Assembly: GCF_029873215.1 (NCBI RefSeq)
Contig: NZ_CP123620.1
Coordinates: 2,108,001 to 2,172,000 of the forward strand
Origin: Nocardioides sp. BP30
GTDB taxonomy: Bacteria > Actinomycetota > Actinomycetes > Propionibacteriales > Nocardioidaceae
Length of the DNA: 64,000 nt
Reading direction: 5' to 3'
This document shows, one piece after another, positions 32,232 to 41,167 of this stretch. The position numbers were made by a program, and so were the translations under genes. The notes under the pieces are model-generated. The model searched no databases. It was not told where the DNA came from and saw nothing but the letters and a program-made list of their open reading frames with translations. The first letter of the stretch is position 1. Every line of letters starts with the position of its first letter.

Positions 32232-32729
32232 ATGACCACATTGACTCGGGCAGCAGCCATCACGGCAACGACAGCGCTCCTCGCCGGCGGGACCGTCGCG
32301 GTCATCCAGACCTCGTCCGACGCCGCGCCCAAGGGCAGCACCTCCACCGGGGTGACGGTCACGGAGGGTGGCTGGGCCACCGTCACCGTCACCCTGCGCA
32401 AGCCGGCCACCAAGACGCTCAGACTGACCTGGAAGACCGTCAACGGGACCGCGACCGGCAAGGACTTCAAGAAGGTCAAGGCCGCCCACCTGGTGTTCTC
32501 GCGGGGGCAGATCGCCGCGACCGTGGCAGTGAAGACGCGCGACGACACCAAGGTGGAGTCCACGGAGTCCTTCTGGGTGAAGTTCTCCGGCAAGGGCATC
32601 AAGCTCGACAAGAAGCGGGTGATGGTCTCCATCACCGACAACGACAGTACGTCGGTCAGCGGCTCGGCGAGCGCCTCGCCGACGGGCACGGTGACCACCA
32701 CCCTCAGCCCGGCGCCCCAGGTGCCCTGA
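32232..32729 (+). CDS. Secreted Calx-beta-like domain protein
   Basis: A 165-aa protein with an N-terminal signal peptide or anchor (AAAITATTALLAGGTVAVIQTSSDAAP) followed by one beta-sandwich unit with Calx-beta features: VTEGGWATVTVTL, TVNGTATGKDFKKV, and the terminal VMVSITDNDS. The C-terminus is a short Ser/Thr/Pro/Ala tail. Calx-beta units bind calcium or act as adhesive modules in surface proteins; here a single unit stands alone. The function is unknown. The expected acidic calcium ligands are only partly kept. Confidence 0.75.
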   Translation: MTTLTRAAAITATTALLAGGTVAVIQTSSDAAPKGSTSTGVTVTEGGWATVTVTLRKPATKTLRLTWKTVNGTATGKDFKKVKAAHLVFSRGQIAATVAVKTRDDTKVESTESFWVKFSGKGIKLDKKRVMVSITDNDSTSVSGSASASPTGTVTTTLSPAPQVP

Positions 32730-32762
32730 CCTTCGACCCGAACCCCGACCCTCGACCGCCCC

Positions 32763-32792
32763 GACCGGCCCCGGACTCCTCCGGGGCCGGTC
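32763..32792 (+). terminator. Terminator after the Calx-beta-like gene
   Basis: A perfect 13-bp stem (32763-32775 with 32780-32792) and 4-nt loop, 33 nt after the stop codon. Confidence 0.87.
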
Positions 32793-32829
32793 GTTCCGGT
32801 CCGACCGGGCACACTCCTAGGCTGGGGCC

Positions 32830-33231
32830 ATGGAGTCCGAGACCAGGTCCTACCGCACCGGCGACAGCGAGGTGGTGCTCGACATCACCGCCGATGCCCG
32901 GGAGTACGCCGCTGCTCGCGGTGACGGGCTGCTGCACCTGTTCGTGCCGCACGCCACGGCCGGCATCGCCATCCTCGAGACGGGGGCCGGAAGTGACGAC
33001 GACCTGTTGGCGGCGCTGGATGACCTGCTGCCGCGCGACGACCGCTGGCAGCATCGCCACGGCTCCCGGGGGCACGGCCGCTCGCACGTGATGCCGGCGC
33101 TGATCCCGCCGTACGCGACCGTGCCGGTGCTCGGTGGCCGACTGACGCTCGGCACCTGGCAGAGCATCTGCCTGGTCGACCTCAACGTCGACAACGACGT
33201 GCGCGAGGTGCGGTTCAGCTTTCTCGGCTGA
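32830..33231 (+). CDS. YjbQ/UPF0047 family protein
   Basis: A 133-aa member of the YjbQ family: LLHLFVPHATAGIAILETG with the conserved His, the HGSRGHGRSHVMPALIPP core, and LGTWQSICLVDLN near the C-terminus. E. coli YjbQ shows weak thiamine phosphate synthase activity, but the true role is unclear. TAGGCT (32818-32823) is 6 nt before the ATG (leaderless). The last 17 bp overlap the 3' end of the minus-strand gene that follows. Confidence 0.87.
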   Translation: MESETRSYRTGDSEVVLDITADAREYAAARGDGLLHLFVPHATAGIAILETGAGSDDDLLAALDDLLPRDDRWQHRHGSRGHGRSHVMPALIPPYATVPVLGGRLTLGTWQSICLVDLNVDNDVREVRFSFLG

Positions 33232-33448
33232 CCAGCACCGCCGGCGCGGTGCGCTTGCGGCCGAGGACCCAGTAGGCGATCGAGCCCAGGGTGTTGACGC
33301 TGCCGAGCAGGCGCCAAATCGCCTTCGGGCCGCGGACGCCGGCCTTGGGGCGACGGTTGATGTCGCGCAGGGTGACCGCCGCCACGGCTGCCTGGACCGC
33401 AACGGCGGCGACGGTGAGACGGGCCTTCTGGGTGCTGTCGAGAGCCAT
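33215..33448 (-). CDS. Small membrane protein, PLDc_N-like
   Basis: A 77-aa protein with two hydrophobic stretches: LTVAAVAVQAAVAAVTL and SVNTLGSIAYWVLGRKR. The segment GPKAIWRLLGSVNTLGSIAYWVLGRKR resembles the N-terminal two-helix domain found ahead of phospholipase D/cardiolipin synthases and in stand-alone small membrane proteins. Its 3' end overlaps the YjbQ gene tail by 17 bp on the other strand. The function is unknown. Confidence 0.72.
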   Translation of the reverse strand: MALDSTQKARLTVAAVAVQAAVAAVTLRDINRRPKAGVRGPKAIWRLLGSVNTLGSIAYWVLGRKRTAPAVLVSRES

Positions 33449-33501
33449 GGCGCGAGTCTGCCACCCCGAGCCAGCGAGGGTTGCCTGGCTACCGTTGCGG
33501 C

Positions 33502-33930
33502 ATGACGGACTTCGCCTGTGTCCTGCTCGTCGACAGCCGTGGCTGGGTGCTGCTGCAGGAGCGCGACGAGCACGCGCCGATCGCGCCCGAGCGTTGGGCG
33601 GCCAGTGGGGGCCACGTCGAGCCGGGGGAGTCGTTCCTGGAGGCGGCGGTGCGCGAGCTGCACGAGGAGACCGGCCTGGTCCTCGCCCCCGAGGAGCTGC
33701 AGCTGGTCGGCGTGTACGACATCCACCATGTGGAGCGTGCCAGCGACGATCGGATGGCGCTGTACGCGGCCTCCACCACGGCGACGGATGCGGACATCGT
33801 GCTCGGTGAGGGCCGCAGGATCGTCTTCGTCGACCCCGAACAGATCCTGGACCTGCCGTTGAGCGACTCCGCCCGCGCGGTCCTGCCGGGGTTCCTCGCC
33901 TCCGAGCTCTATGCCACGCTGCGGTCATGA
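33502..33930 (+). CDS. Nudix hydrolase
   Basis: A 142-aa Nudix protein with a complete box, GGHVEPGESFLEAAVRELHEETGL (G-x5-E-x7-REL-x-EE-x-GL), so it should bind Mg2+ and cleave a nucleoside diphosphate linked to another group. The substrate cannot be predicted. TACCGT (33490-33495) lies 6 nt before the ATG. The stop overlaps the next gene's ATG by 4 nt, linking it to the SMP-30-like protein. Confidence 0.9.
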   Translation: MTDFACVLLVDSRGWVLLQERDEHAPIAPERWAASGGHVEPGESFLEAAVRELHEETGLVLAPEELQLVGVYDIHHVERASDDRMALYAASTTATDADIVLGEGRRIVFVDPEQILDLPLSDSARAVLPGFLASELYATLRS

Positions 33931-34859
33931 CCGGCCTCGAGGTGGTGCCCGTGCCCGCCCACGGCTGCGAGGACGTCGTCGTCGCGACGTCCGGCCCCGA
34001 CGAGGGCTGCGTCTACACCGGCACCGCCGACGGCGCCGTGTGGCGGATCCGGTACGACGGCGGCCGCGTCGACCGGATCGCCGAGACGGGCGGTCGCCCG
34101 CTCGGCATCGAGCTGCATCCCGACGGCCGGCTGCTGGTCTGCGACTCCTCCCTCGGCGTGCTCCTGATCGACCCGCGCAGCGGGGCGGTGGAGCGACGCC
34201 TCGCCGAGGTCGACGGTCGGCCGATGCGGTTCTGCAACAACGCCGCCGTCGCCGCCGACGGCACGGTGTGGTTCTCCGACTCCTCCACCCGGTTCGGCCA
34301 GTCGCAGTGGAAGGACGACCTCGTGCAGAACACCCGCACCGGCCGGCTGCTGCGGCTGGAGCCGTCCGGGGACGTCCGGGTCGTGCTCGACGGCCTCGCC
34401 TTCGCCAACGGCGTCGCGCTGGCGCCGGACGGCTCGTTCGTGGCAGTGGCCGAGACGGGCGCGTGCACCGTCGTACGGCAGTGGCTCACCGGGGAGCGGG
34501 CCGGCACCCGCGACCTGCTCGTCGCCGACCTGCCGGGGCATCCGGACAACATCGCCACCGGGTCGGACGGATTGATCTGGGTGACGATCGCCAGCCCGGT
34601 CAACGCCGCCCTCGCCCGGCTGCAGCGAGCGCCGTCCTGGCTCCAGCGCGGAGCCACCCGGGTGCCGGAGTGGCTCCAGCCCAAGGTCGAGCCGAGCTGC
34701 CGCGTCCAGGCGTACGACGTGACCGGTCGCGTGGTGCACGACCTCCGGCTGCCGGCTGACCGCTACGCGATGGTGACCGGGGTGCGTGAGCACGACGGGA
34801 CGGTGTGGCTCGGAAGCCTGGAGCAGCCGGCCGTGGCCCGGGTCGTCGGCCTCTCCTGA
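33927..34859 (+). CDS. SMP-30/gluconolactonase/strictosidine synthase-like beta-propeller
   Basis: A 310-aa predicted six-bladed propeller: [18 protein letters not shown] blades ([19 protein letters not shown]), [37 protein letters not shown] and [20 protein letters not shown]. The [11 protein letters not shown] and LPGxPDNI segments are typical of the strictosidine synthase-like branch. The probable activity is hydrolysis of a lactone or similar ester; no signal peptide is seen. It overlaps the Nudix gene by 4 nt. Confidence 0.85.
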   Translation: MTGLEVVPVPAHGCEDVVVATSGPDEGCVYTGTADGAVWRIRYDGGRVDRIAETGGRPLGIELHPDGRLLVCDSSLGVLLIDPRSGAVERRLAEVDGRPMRFCNNAAVAADGTVWFSDSSTRFGQSQWKDDLVQNTRTGRLLRLEPSGDVRVVLDGLAFANGVALAPDGSFVAVAETGACTVVRQWLTGERAGTRDLLVADLPGHPDNIATGSDGLIWVTIASPVNAALARLQRAPSWLQRGATRVPEWLQPKVEPSCRVQAYDVTGRVVHDLRLPADRYAMVTGVREHDGTVWLGSLEQPAVARVVGLS

Positions 34860-34882
34860 GGCGTCGTCGTAGACTGCCGGGC

Positions 34883-36778
34883 ATGGGTGTCCTCGCGTCG
34901 TTGTCCTCGCCCCGCGATCTGCACGAGCTCTCCGACGACGAGCTGGCCCTTCTCGCCAGCGAGATCCGCGACCTGCTCGTCGAGACCTGCGCGAAGATCG
35001 GCGGTCATCTCGGTCCCAACCTCGGGGTGGTCGAGCTGACGATGGCGATCCACCGCGTCTTCGACTCGCCGGTGGACCGGATCGTCTTCGACACCGGTCA
35101 CCAGGCCTACGTGCACAAGATGCTCACCGGCCGCGCCGGTGACTTCGGCGGCCTACGGCAGGAGGGCGGCCTCTCGGGCTATCCGAGCCGGACCGAGTCC
35201 GAGCACGACATCGTGGAGAACTCGCACGCCTCCACGGCGCTCTCCTATGCGGACGGACTGGCCAAGGCCTACCGCATCCGCGGCGATGCCCGGCACACCG
35301 TCGCCGTCATCGGCGACGGGGCGCTCACCGGCGGGATGGCCTGGGAGGCGCTCAACAACATCGCCGTGGCCAAGGACAGCCGGCTGGTCATCGTGGTCAA
35401 CGACAACGGGCGCAGCTACACCCCGACGGTCGGTGGCCTGACCACTGCCCTCACGTCGTTGCGGACCAACCCGCGCTACGAGAAGGTGCTCGACCTGGTC
35501 AAGCGTCGGCTCAACGCGGTCCCGGGCGTCGGCGGCACCGCCTACGACGTGCTGCACGCGATGAAGAAGGGTCTCAAGGACGCGCTCGCCCCCCAGGGTC
35601 TGTTCGAGGACCTGGGTCTGAAGTACGTCGGCCCCGTCGACGGCCACGACCGCGAGGCGATGGAGCAGGCGCTGCGGCACGCCAAGGGCTTCGGTGGCCC
35701 GGTGATCGTGCATGCGATGACGCGCAAGGGCTTCGGCTACGACGCCGCCGAGAAGCACGAGGCCGACCAGTTCCACAGCCCCGGCCCGTTCGACGTCGCC
35801 ACCGGTGCCGAGACACCCAAGGGCAGCATCTGGACCGACGCGTTCGCCGATGAGATCGTCGCGATCGGCGAGCGCCGGCGTGACGTCGTGGCCATCACGG
35901 CGGCCATGATGCACCCGGTGGGCCTGCACGGCTTCCAGGCGCGCTTCCCCGAGCGCACCTTCGACGTCGGCATCGCCGAGCAGCACGCCGCCACCTCGGC
36001 GGCCGGGCTCGCACTCGGCGGCCTCCACCCGGTGGTGGCGGTGTACGCGACGTTCCTCAACCGCGCCTTCGACCAGGTCCTGATGGACTGCGCGCTGCAT
36101 CGCACGGGCGTCACGTTCGTGCTCGACCGAGCAGGCGTGACAGGCGACGACGGAGCCTCGCACAACGGCATGTGGGACATGTCGATCCTGCAGGTCGTGC
36201 CGGGCCTGCGGCTGGCGGCGCCGCGCGACACGGCGCGGTTGCGCGAGCTGCTCAACGAGGCGGTCGACGTCGACGACGCGCCGACAGTGCTGCGCTTCCC
36301 CAAGGGTGCTCCGCCTCAGGAGATCCCGGCGGTGGGTACGGCGGGCGGCTGCGACGTCCTGCTCCGCGACGGGACCAAGGACGTCCTGGTCGTCGGCGTG
36401 GGCGCCATGGCCGCCACCGCCGTGGAGGTGGGGGAGCGGCTGGTCGCTCAGGGGATCGGCGTGACCGTCGTCGATCCGCGCTGGGTCAAGCCGGTCGACC
36501 CGGCCCTGGTCGAGCTGGCGGCCGCCCACCGGCTGGTCGTGAGCATCGAGGACAACGGTGTCGTCGGTGGCGTCGGCTCGGTGCTGCTGCAGACGCTGGC
36601 CGAGGCTGGTGTCGGCACGCCGGTGCGACTGCACGGCATCCCGCAGGAGTTCCTCGACCACGCCAAGCGGGCGGCCATCCTGGAGCGGATCGGCCTGACT
36701 CCGCAGGCCGTCGCCCTCGACACGATCACCCGGCTCAGCGCGCTGGTGGACTCCGACACGGCGCCGTCGCTCTCCTAG
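34883..36778 (+). CDS. dxs: 1-deoxy-D-xylulose-5-phosphate synthase
   Basis: A 631-aa thiamine diphosphate enzyme that joins pyruvate and glyceraldehyde 3-phosphate in the first step of the MEP isoprenoid pathway. Visible are [16 protein letters not shown], the ThDP motif [16 protein letters not shown], and the transketolase-like [18 protein letters not shown]. Length is normal. TAGACT (34870-34875) lies 7 nt before the ATG, so the mRNA is probably leaderless; the N-terminus [16 protein letters not shown] is typical of actinobacterial Dxs. Confidence 0.96.
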   Translation: MGVLASLSSPRDLHELSDDELALLASEIRDLLVETCAKIGGHLGPNLGVVELTMAIHRVFDSPVDRIVFDTGHQAYVHKMLTGRAGDFGGLRQEGGLSGYPSRTESEHDIVENSHASTALSYADGLAKAYRIRGDARHTVAVIGDGALTGGMAWEALNNIAVAKDSRLVIVVNDNGRSYTPTVGGLTTALTSLRTNPRYEKVLDLVKRRLNAVPGVGGTAYDVLHAMKKGLKDALAPQGLFEDLGLKYVGPVDGHDREAMEQALRHAKGFGGPVIVHAMTRKGFGYDAAEKHEADQFHSPGPFDVATGAETPKGSIWTDAFADEIVAIGERRRDVVAITAAMMHPVGLHGFQARFPERTFDVGIAEQHAATSAAGLALGGLHPVVAVYATFLNRAFDQVLMDCALHRTGVTFVLDRAGVTGDDGASHNGMWDMSILQVVPGLRLAAPRDTARLRELLNEAVDVDDAPTVLRFPKGAPPQEIPAVGTAGGCDVLLRDGTKDVLVVGVGAMAATAVEVGERLVAQGIGVTVVDPRWVKPVDPALVELAAAHRLVVSIEDNGVVGGVGSVLLQTLAEAGVGTPVRLHGIPQEFLDHAKRAAILERIGLTPQAVALDTITRLSALVDSDTAPSLS

Positions 36779-36923
36779 CCGCCCGGGAGCGCTGTGGGGG
36801 TCCTCACGCGGACGGGTCCCCGCTGCCGGTCTCCGGTCTGGGAATATCGTGGGACGCGCCGACGCTGGCCCCGACGCCATGTGGAAGCGGAACAGTGTCA
36901 ACCGGAAGTCCCAGGAGCAGGCC

Positions 36924-37859
36924 GTGTCGAGATCCAAGCTCGTGCATATCGTCGACGAGGTAGCGGAGCTCGAGGAGTTCGAGGGTCCGCTGACCATGAT
37001 CCAGGTGCTGGACGGCTTCCTGGACGCGGGCAACGCGGCCGCTCGGGCGGTGCGGCATCTCGTCGAGGTCTCCGACGCCGCGCCGGTGGTGGCGACGTTC
37101 GACGTCGACGCCTTCCACGACTACCGCGCCCGCCGGCCGGCGATCTCGTTCGTGCGCGACCACTACGAGTCCTATGACGCCCCACGCCTGGTGGTGCGGC
37201 TCCTGCACGACGCGGGCGGTACGCCGTACCTGCTGCTGAGCGGTCCGGAGCCGGACAACCGCTGGGAGGCCTTCGCCAGGGCGGTCCGCGAGGTGGTCGA
37301 GCGCTTCGAGGTGGACAACGTGATCTCGCTCGGCTCGGTGCCGATGGCGGTGCCGCACACGCGGCCGCTGACGGTCACCCACCACGCGAACAACCCCGAC
37401 CTGGTGCCCGAGGAGAGCCACTGGACCGGGGAGATCCGGGTCCCCTCCAGCGCCCAGGCGCTGGTGGAGGTCCGGCTCGGCGAGTGGGGTCACGACGCCC
37501 AGGGGTTCGTGGTGCACATCCCGCACTACGTCGCCCAGCTGGACTACCCGCAGGCGGCGGCGGAGCTGGTGGAGAAGGCCGAGCTCGCAGGCCGGCTGAC
37601 CATCGATCTGACCGAGCTGCGGCTCGAGGCCGAGGCGCGGGCCGAGGAGATCGCCCGCTACCTCGCCGAGAACGAGGAGACGGCCCAGGTCGTGCGCGCC
37701 CTGGAGCAGCAGTACGACGCGTTCGCCCGTGCCGAGGAGCGCGGTTCCTCGCTGCTCGCGGAGAACCAGCCGCTGCCGACTGGGGACGAGTTGGGCCGGG
37801 AGTTCGAGCGGTTCCTCGCCGACCTCGAGGACCCGGACAAGGGCGAGGGGGAGAAGTGA
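36924..37859 (+). CDS. PAC2 family protein
   Basis: A 311-aa PAC2-domain protein (named for a proteasome assembly chaperone): FLDAGNAAARAVRHL, FDVDAFHDYRARRP, LLLSGPEPDNRWEAF, and GSVPMAVPHTRP. The C-terminal 100 residues are acidic and helical (EARAEEIARYLAENEE...). The GTG at 36924 has AGGAG 6 nt upstream; an ATG at 36879 is in frame but lacks a site. It precedes the thioesterase with a GTGA overlap. In actinobacteria the role of PAC2 proteins is not settled. The 145-nt gap upstream holds no other gene. Confidence 0.85.
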   Translation: MSRSKLVHIVDEVAELEEFEGPLTMIQVLDGFLDAGNAAARAVRHLVEVSDAAPVVATFDVDAFHDYRARRPAISFVRDHYESYDAPRLVVRLLHDAGGTPYLLLSGPEPDNRWEAFARAVREVVERFEVDNVISLGSVPMAVPHTRPLTVTHHANNPDLVPEESHWTGEIRVPSSAQALVEVRLGEWGHDAQGFVVHIPHYVAQLDYPQAAAELVEKAELAGRLTIDLTELRLEAEARAEEIARYLAENEETAQVVRALEQQYDAFARAEERGSSLLAENQPLPTGDELGREFERFLADLEDPDKGEGEK

Positions 37860-38794
37860 CCGAGGTGACCGATGTGACGGCGGCGACCGAGGTCGCCGAC
37901 GCCGCCTCTCCCGGTCACTCGGTGATCGCGGACCGCAGCCCGGCCGAGGCGGTGGCCGACCTGCTCGCGGTCCTGGAGCTGGAGACGATCGACGACGACC
38001 TCTTCCGCGGGGCACCGGCGCCCAACGACCGCGGCCGGGCCTTCGGCGGACACGTGGCGGCCCAGACGCTGATGGCGGCGATCCGGACCGCCGGCGAGGG
38101 TTTCACGGTGCACTCGATGCACTCCTACTTCCTGCTCCCCGGCGACCCGATGGAACCGATCGTCTACGACGTGCAGCGCATCCGCGACGGGCGGTCGTTC
38201 CAGACGCGGCGCGTCGCCGCCCGGCAGCACGGGCGCGAGATCTTCTATCTCACGGCGAACTTCCAGCTGCACGAGGAGGGCTTCGAGCACCAGGACGCGA
38301 TGCCTGCCGCGCTGCCGGCCGAGGAGGGCATCGACATGCGCGCCCTGATGAGCAAGGGACGCAACCGGGAGGGCGAGGCACTGGCGCGCGAGTGGGCGGC
38401 CGTGGATGCGCGGATCGTGGGCAACTCGATGATGGGTCTGGAGCCGGATCCGGCGCGACCCTCGCAGCAGCGGATGTGGTTCAAGATCGCCGCGGAGCTG
38501 CCCGCGGACCCCACCGTGCACCTCGGCGCCTTCACCTGGGCCTCCGACATCAGCCTGCTCAGTGCGTCCCTGGCGGCGCACACGCTGGACACCTCGCGGG
38601 TGCAGATGGCCTCGCTCGACCACACCATCTGGTTCCACCGTCCGTTCCGCGCCGATGAGTGGTGGCTCTACGACCAGGAGTCGCCGTCGGCCGAGAACGG
38701 CCGCGGGCTCTCCCTGGGTCGGGTCTTCTCGGCCGACGGGCGACTGGTCGCGACGGTGGCCCAGCAGGGGATCATCCGGCCGCCACGGACGTGA
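37856..38794 (+). CDS. tesB: Acyl-CoA thioesterase II (TesB-like)
   Basis: A 312-aa double-hotdog thioesterase: LFRGAPAPNDRGRAFGGHVAAQTLMAA in the first hotdog, SMHSYFLLPGDP, SFQTRRVAARQHGREIFYLTANFQ, and the second hotdog with MASLDHTIWFHRPFRADEWWLY and the catalytic Asp in LDHTIWFH. It hydrolyses acyl-CoA to acid and CoA. The start overlaps the PAC2 stop (GTGA), giving a short variable leader (VTEVTDVTAATEV). Confidence 0.92.
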   Translation: MTEVTDVTAATEVADAASPGHSVIADRSPAEAVADLLAVLELETIDDDLFRGAPAPNDRGRAFGGHVAAQTLMAAIRTAGEGFTVHSMHSYFLLPGDPMEPIVYDVQRIRDGRSFQTRRVAARQHGREIFYLTANFQLHEEGFEHQDAMPAALPAEEGIDMRALMSKGRNREGEALAREWAAVDARIVGNSMMGLEPDPARPSQQRMWFKIAAELPADPTVHLGAFTWASDISLLSASLAAHTLDTSRVQMASLDHTIWFHRPFRADEWWLYDQESPSAENGRGLSLGRVFSADGRLVATVAQQGIIRPPRT

Positions 38795-38820
38795 CCGTCG
38801 GCGGGCGCGGACCCGGCCGC

Positions 38821-39711
38821 TCAGAGTGCGGACGTGCGTCCCAGCAGGTGCAGGGTGTCGCTGCCGCGCTTGTGCAGTGAGAACGCATGGCCGCCCTCGG
38901 TCGGCCGGCTGCCGTAGGCGACCGAGCTCGGCAGGAAGACCGGCTTCTTGAAGGCGACGTCGACGCGCACCGCATCGGGCAGCCGGTTCTCCAGCATCGC
39001 CACGCAGCGGGCCTTGGTCCACATGCCGTGCGCGATCTGCCGGGGGAAGCCGAGCGCCTTGGCCGTCAGAGCGGTCAGGTGGATCGGGTTGTAGTCGCCC
39101 GAGACAGCGGCGTACCGGCGGCCGAGGTCCGCCTTGAGCGGGAAGACGGGTCCGCTCGGAGGTACGTCGAGGAGCTCGTCGGGCCACGCCGCATCCGGGT
39201 TGCGTCGTCCGCGGCGCAGGTACGTCGACACCGATTCCCAGGCCGTCTCGCCGTCGGCGGCGACAGTGCTGGTGAGCTGCCAGGCGGTACCGACCGGATG
39301 CGGGATCGGGCTGCCCACCTCGACTCGCACCGTGAGCCTCTCGCCGATCGGGATCCGCCGGTGCTGGGAGATCGAGTTCTCCACGTGCACCAGGCCCATG
39401 GCGGGGACCGGGAACCGAGGGTCGGTGAGGATCGCCAGGTGCAGCGGCTGCGCGAGCATGTGGGGATAGGTCAGCGGCACGGTGTCCTTGATCGGGAAGC
39501 CGCAGAGCGCCGCGTACCTCTCGACCGGGGCGCGCTCCACCGTCACCGGCGGCCGCGTCACAGCGAAGCCGGCGGTGGCGTCCCGGTCCTTCCTGATGCC
39601 CGGCAGCTGCCCCACCAGGGGCAGCGCCGGCAGCGCGGCGCGCAGCAGCGCCGCCGGTCCGCCCTCGCCGGAGACCAGGGTGGCCTCGCTCTGCGTCGCC
39701 ACCTCAGGCAC
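38821..39711 (-). CDS. htdX: MaoC-like 3-hydroxyacyl dehydratase (HtdX-like)
   Basis: A 296-aa MaoC/hotdog dehydratase. The hydratase-2 motif is seen as YAAVSGDYNPIHL followed by GFPRQIAHGMWTKA, with the catalytic Asp and His. The GTG start overlaps the FabG4 stop by 8 nt. Gene order and orientation (dehydratase, FabG4 reductase, divergent thiolase) match Rv0241c-Rv0242c-Rv0243 of Mycobacterium tuberculosis, whose dehydratase is HtdX. It would dehydrate (R)-3-hydroxyacyl chains in fatty acid metabolism. Confidence 0.85.
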   Translation of the reverse strand: MPEVATQSEATLVSGEGGPAALLRAALPALPLVGQLPGIRKDRDATAGFAVTRPPVTVERAPVERYAALCGFPIKDTVPLTYPHMLAQPLHLAILTDPRFPVPAMGLVHVENSISQHRRIPIGERLTVRVEVGSPIPHPVGTAWQLTSTVAADGETAWESVSTYLRRGRRNPDAAWPDELLDVPPSGPVFPLKADLGRRYAAVSGDYNPIHLTALTAKALGFPRQIAHGMWTKARCVAMLENRLPDAVRVDVAFKKPVFLPSSVAYGSRPTEGGHAFSLHKRGSDTLHLLGRTSAL

Positions 39712-41038
39712 CGAGCATCATCTGGCCGCAGACCCGGACCACGTTGCCGTTGACGCCGGTGGAGGCGGGCGAGGCGTACCACGCGATCGTCTCGGCGACG
39801 TCGACCGGGAGGCCGCCCTGCGCCATCGCGTTGAGCCGCTGGCCGACCTCGCGCGTCGCGAACGGTACGGCGGCGGTCATCTGGGTGACGATGAAGCCGG
39901 GTGCGACGGCGTTGATGGTGATGCCGTCGGCCAGCTCGCGGGTCAGCGCGTCGACGAAGCCGATCACGCCGGCCTTGGAGGCGGCGTAGCTGGTCTGGCC
40001 CAGGTTGCCGGCGATGCCGGCGATCGAGGCCACCCCGATGATGCGCCCGTTCGGGTTGATCACGCCCTGCTTCAACAGCTCGGCAGTGATCCGCTCGGGC
40101 GCCTCGATGTTGACCGCGAGCACCTTGCCGAAGCGCTCGGGGGTCTGGTTGGCGAGCTTCTTGTCCAGGGTGATGCCCGCGTTGTGCACCACGATGTCCA
40201 CGCCGCCGTGCTTCTCCTGGAGCTGCTGGGCGATGCGCTGCGGGGCGTCCTTGGCGGTGATGTCGAGCGTCAGCCAGTCGCCGTCGAGCTCCTTCATCAG
40301 GTGCTGGAGCTCGCTGGCCGATGCGGGCACGTCGAGGCCGACGATGGTGGCGCCGTCGCGGTGCAGCACCCGGGCGATCTCCTCGCCGATGCCGCGGCCG
40401 GCGCCGGTCACGAACGCGACCTTGCCCTCCAGCGGCCGGGTCCAGTCGGCGACCTCGGCGGCCTTCTGCTCGCCGTGGGCGCCGATCCGCACCACCTGGC
40501 CCGACACGTACGCCGACTTCGGGCTGAGCAGGAAGCCGATCGTGCTGAGCAGGGAGTCCTCGTAGCCCTCGGCGACGTAGACGAGCTGGACCGTCCCGCC
40601 CCGGCCGATCTCCTTGCCGAGGCTGCGGGTGAAGCCCTCCAGAGCGCGCTGAGCCACCCGCTCGCCACCCTCGAGGAGCTCGGGCGGGGTCCCGATCACG
40701 ACGACACGAGGGCAGGTCTGCAGGCTGCGCAGCACCGGCGTGAAGAACTCCTGGAGCGCCACGAGCTCCTCGATCGAGGTGAGCCCGGTGGCATCGAAGA
40801 CGAGCCCCTTGTACTTCTGGCCCGCCGTCTGCTCGGTCGTCGTGGTCACGCCCAGGACGTCGAGGAGCCCCGGCAGCTCGTCGGCCAGCCGGCCGCTGCC
40901 GCCGACCAGGATCGTGCCCCGGACCAACGGGTCGCCGGCGGTGTACCGCTCGAGCTTCGTCGGCTGGGGCAGGCCGAGGTTCTTGACCAGCAGCTTGCCG
41001 ATCGGGGTCTGGGTGAAGGCCTGGTACTTGTCGCTCAT
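39704..41038 (-). CDS. fabG4: High-molecular-weight 3-oxoacyl reductase (FabG4-like)
   Basis: A 444-aa protein: about 200 residues of a degenerate flavodoxin-like N-terminal domain, then a full SDR domain with VTGAGRGIGEEIARVL, VHNAGIT, catalytic YAASK, and PGFIVTQMTAAVPFATREVGQRL. This two-domain layout defines the HMW FabG (FabG4) class, which uses NADH and 3-oxoacyl-CoA or ACP. It is co-transcribed with the MaoC dehydratase and divergent from the thiolase. Confidence 0.9.
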   Translation of the reverse strand: MSDKYQAFTQTPIGKLLVKNLGLPQPTKLERYTAGDPLVRGTILVGGSGRLADELPGLLDVLGVTTTTEQTAGQKYKGLVFDATGLTSIEELVALQEFFTPVLRSLQTCPRVVVIGTPPELLEGGERVAQRALEGFTRSLGKEIGRGGTVQLVYVAEGYEDSLLSTIGFLLSPKSAYVSGQVVRIGAHGEQKAAEVADWTRPLEGKVAFVTGAGRGIGEEIARVLHRDGATIVGLDVPASASELQHLMKELDGDWLTLDITAKDAPQRIAQQLQEKHGGVDIVVHNAGITLDKKLANQTPERFGKVLAVNIEAPERITAELLKQGVINPNGRIIGVASIAGIAGNLGQTSYAASKAGVIGFVDALTRELADGITINAVAPGFIVTQMTAAVPFATREVGQRLNAMAQGGLPVDVAETIAWYASPASTGVNGNVVRVCGQMMLGA

Positions 41039-41079
41039 GCTCGGCTTCCTTGGTGGCGGACGCGTTGGACGGTACAGAT

Positions 41080-41097
41080 GTAACTAGAGGTGTAACT
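41080..41097 (+). promoter_or_regulatory. GTAACT direct repeat upstream of thiolase (candidate operator H)
   Basis: GTAACTagaggtGTAACT is a perfect direct repeat with the same 12-bp period as the island operators, differing only in the last base of each hexamer. It lies 70 nt before the thiolase start in the 129-nt divergent gap with FabG4. A -10 hexamer at the standard 10-nt spacing is not evident (ATTTCG); CACATT is 7 nt away. Confidence 0.5.
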
Positions 41098-41167
41098 CAG
41101 TGTCCACATTTCGTGGTGTCGCTCTCATACCCTTCTCTGCAAGAGACCTCGAGGCAAGGATGTACCC

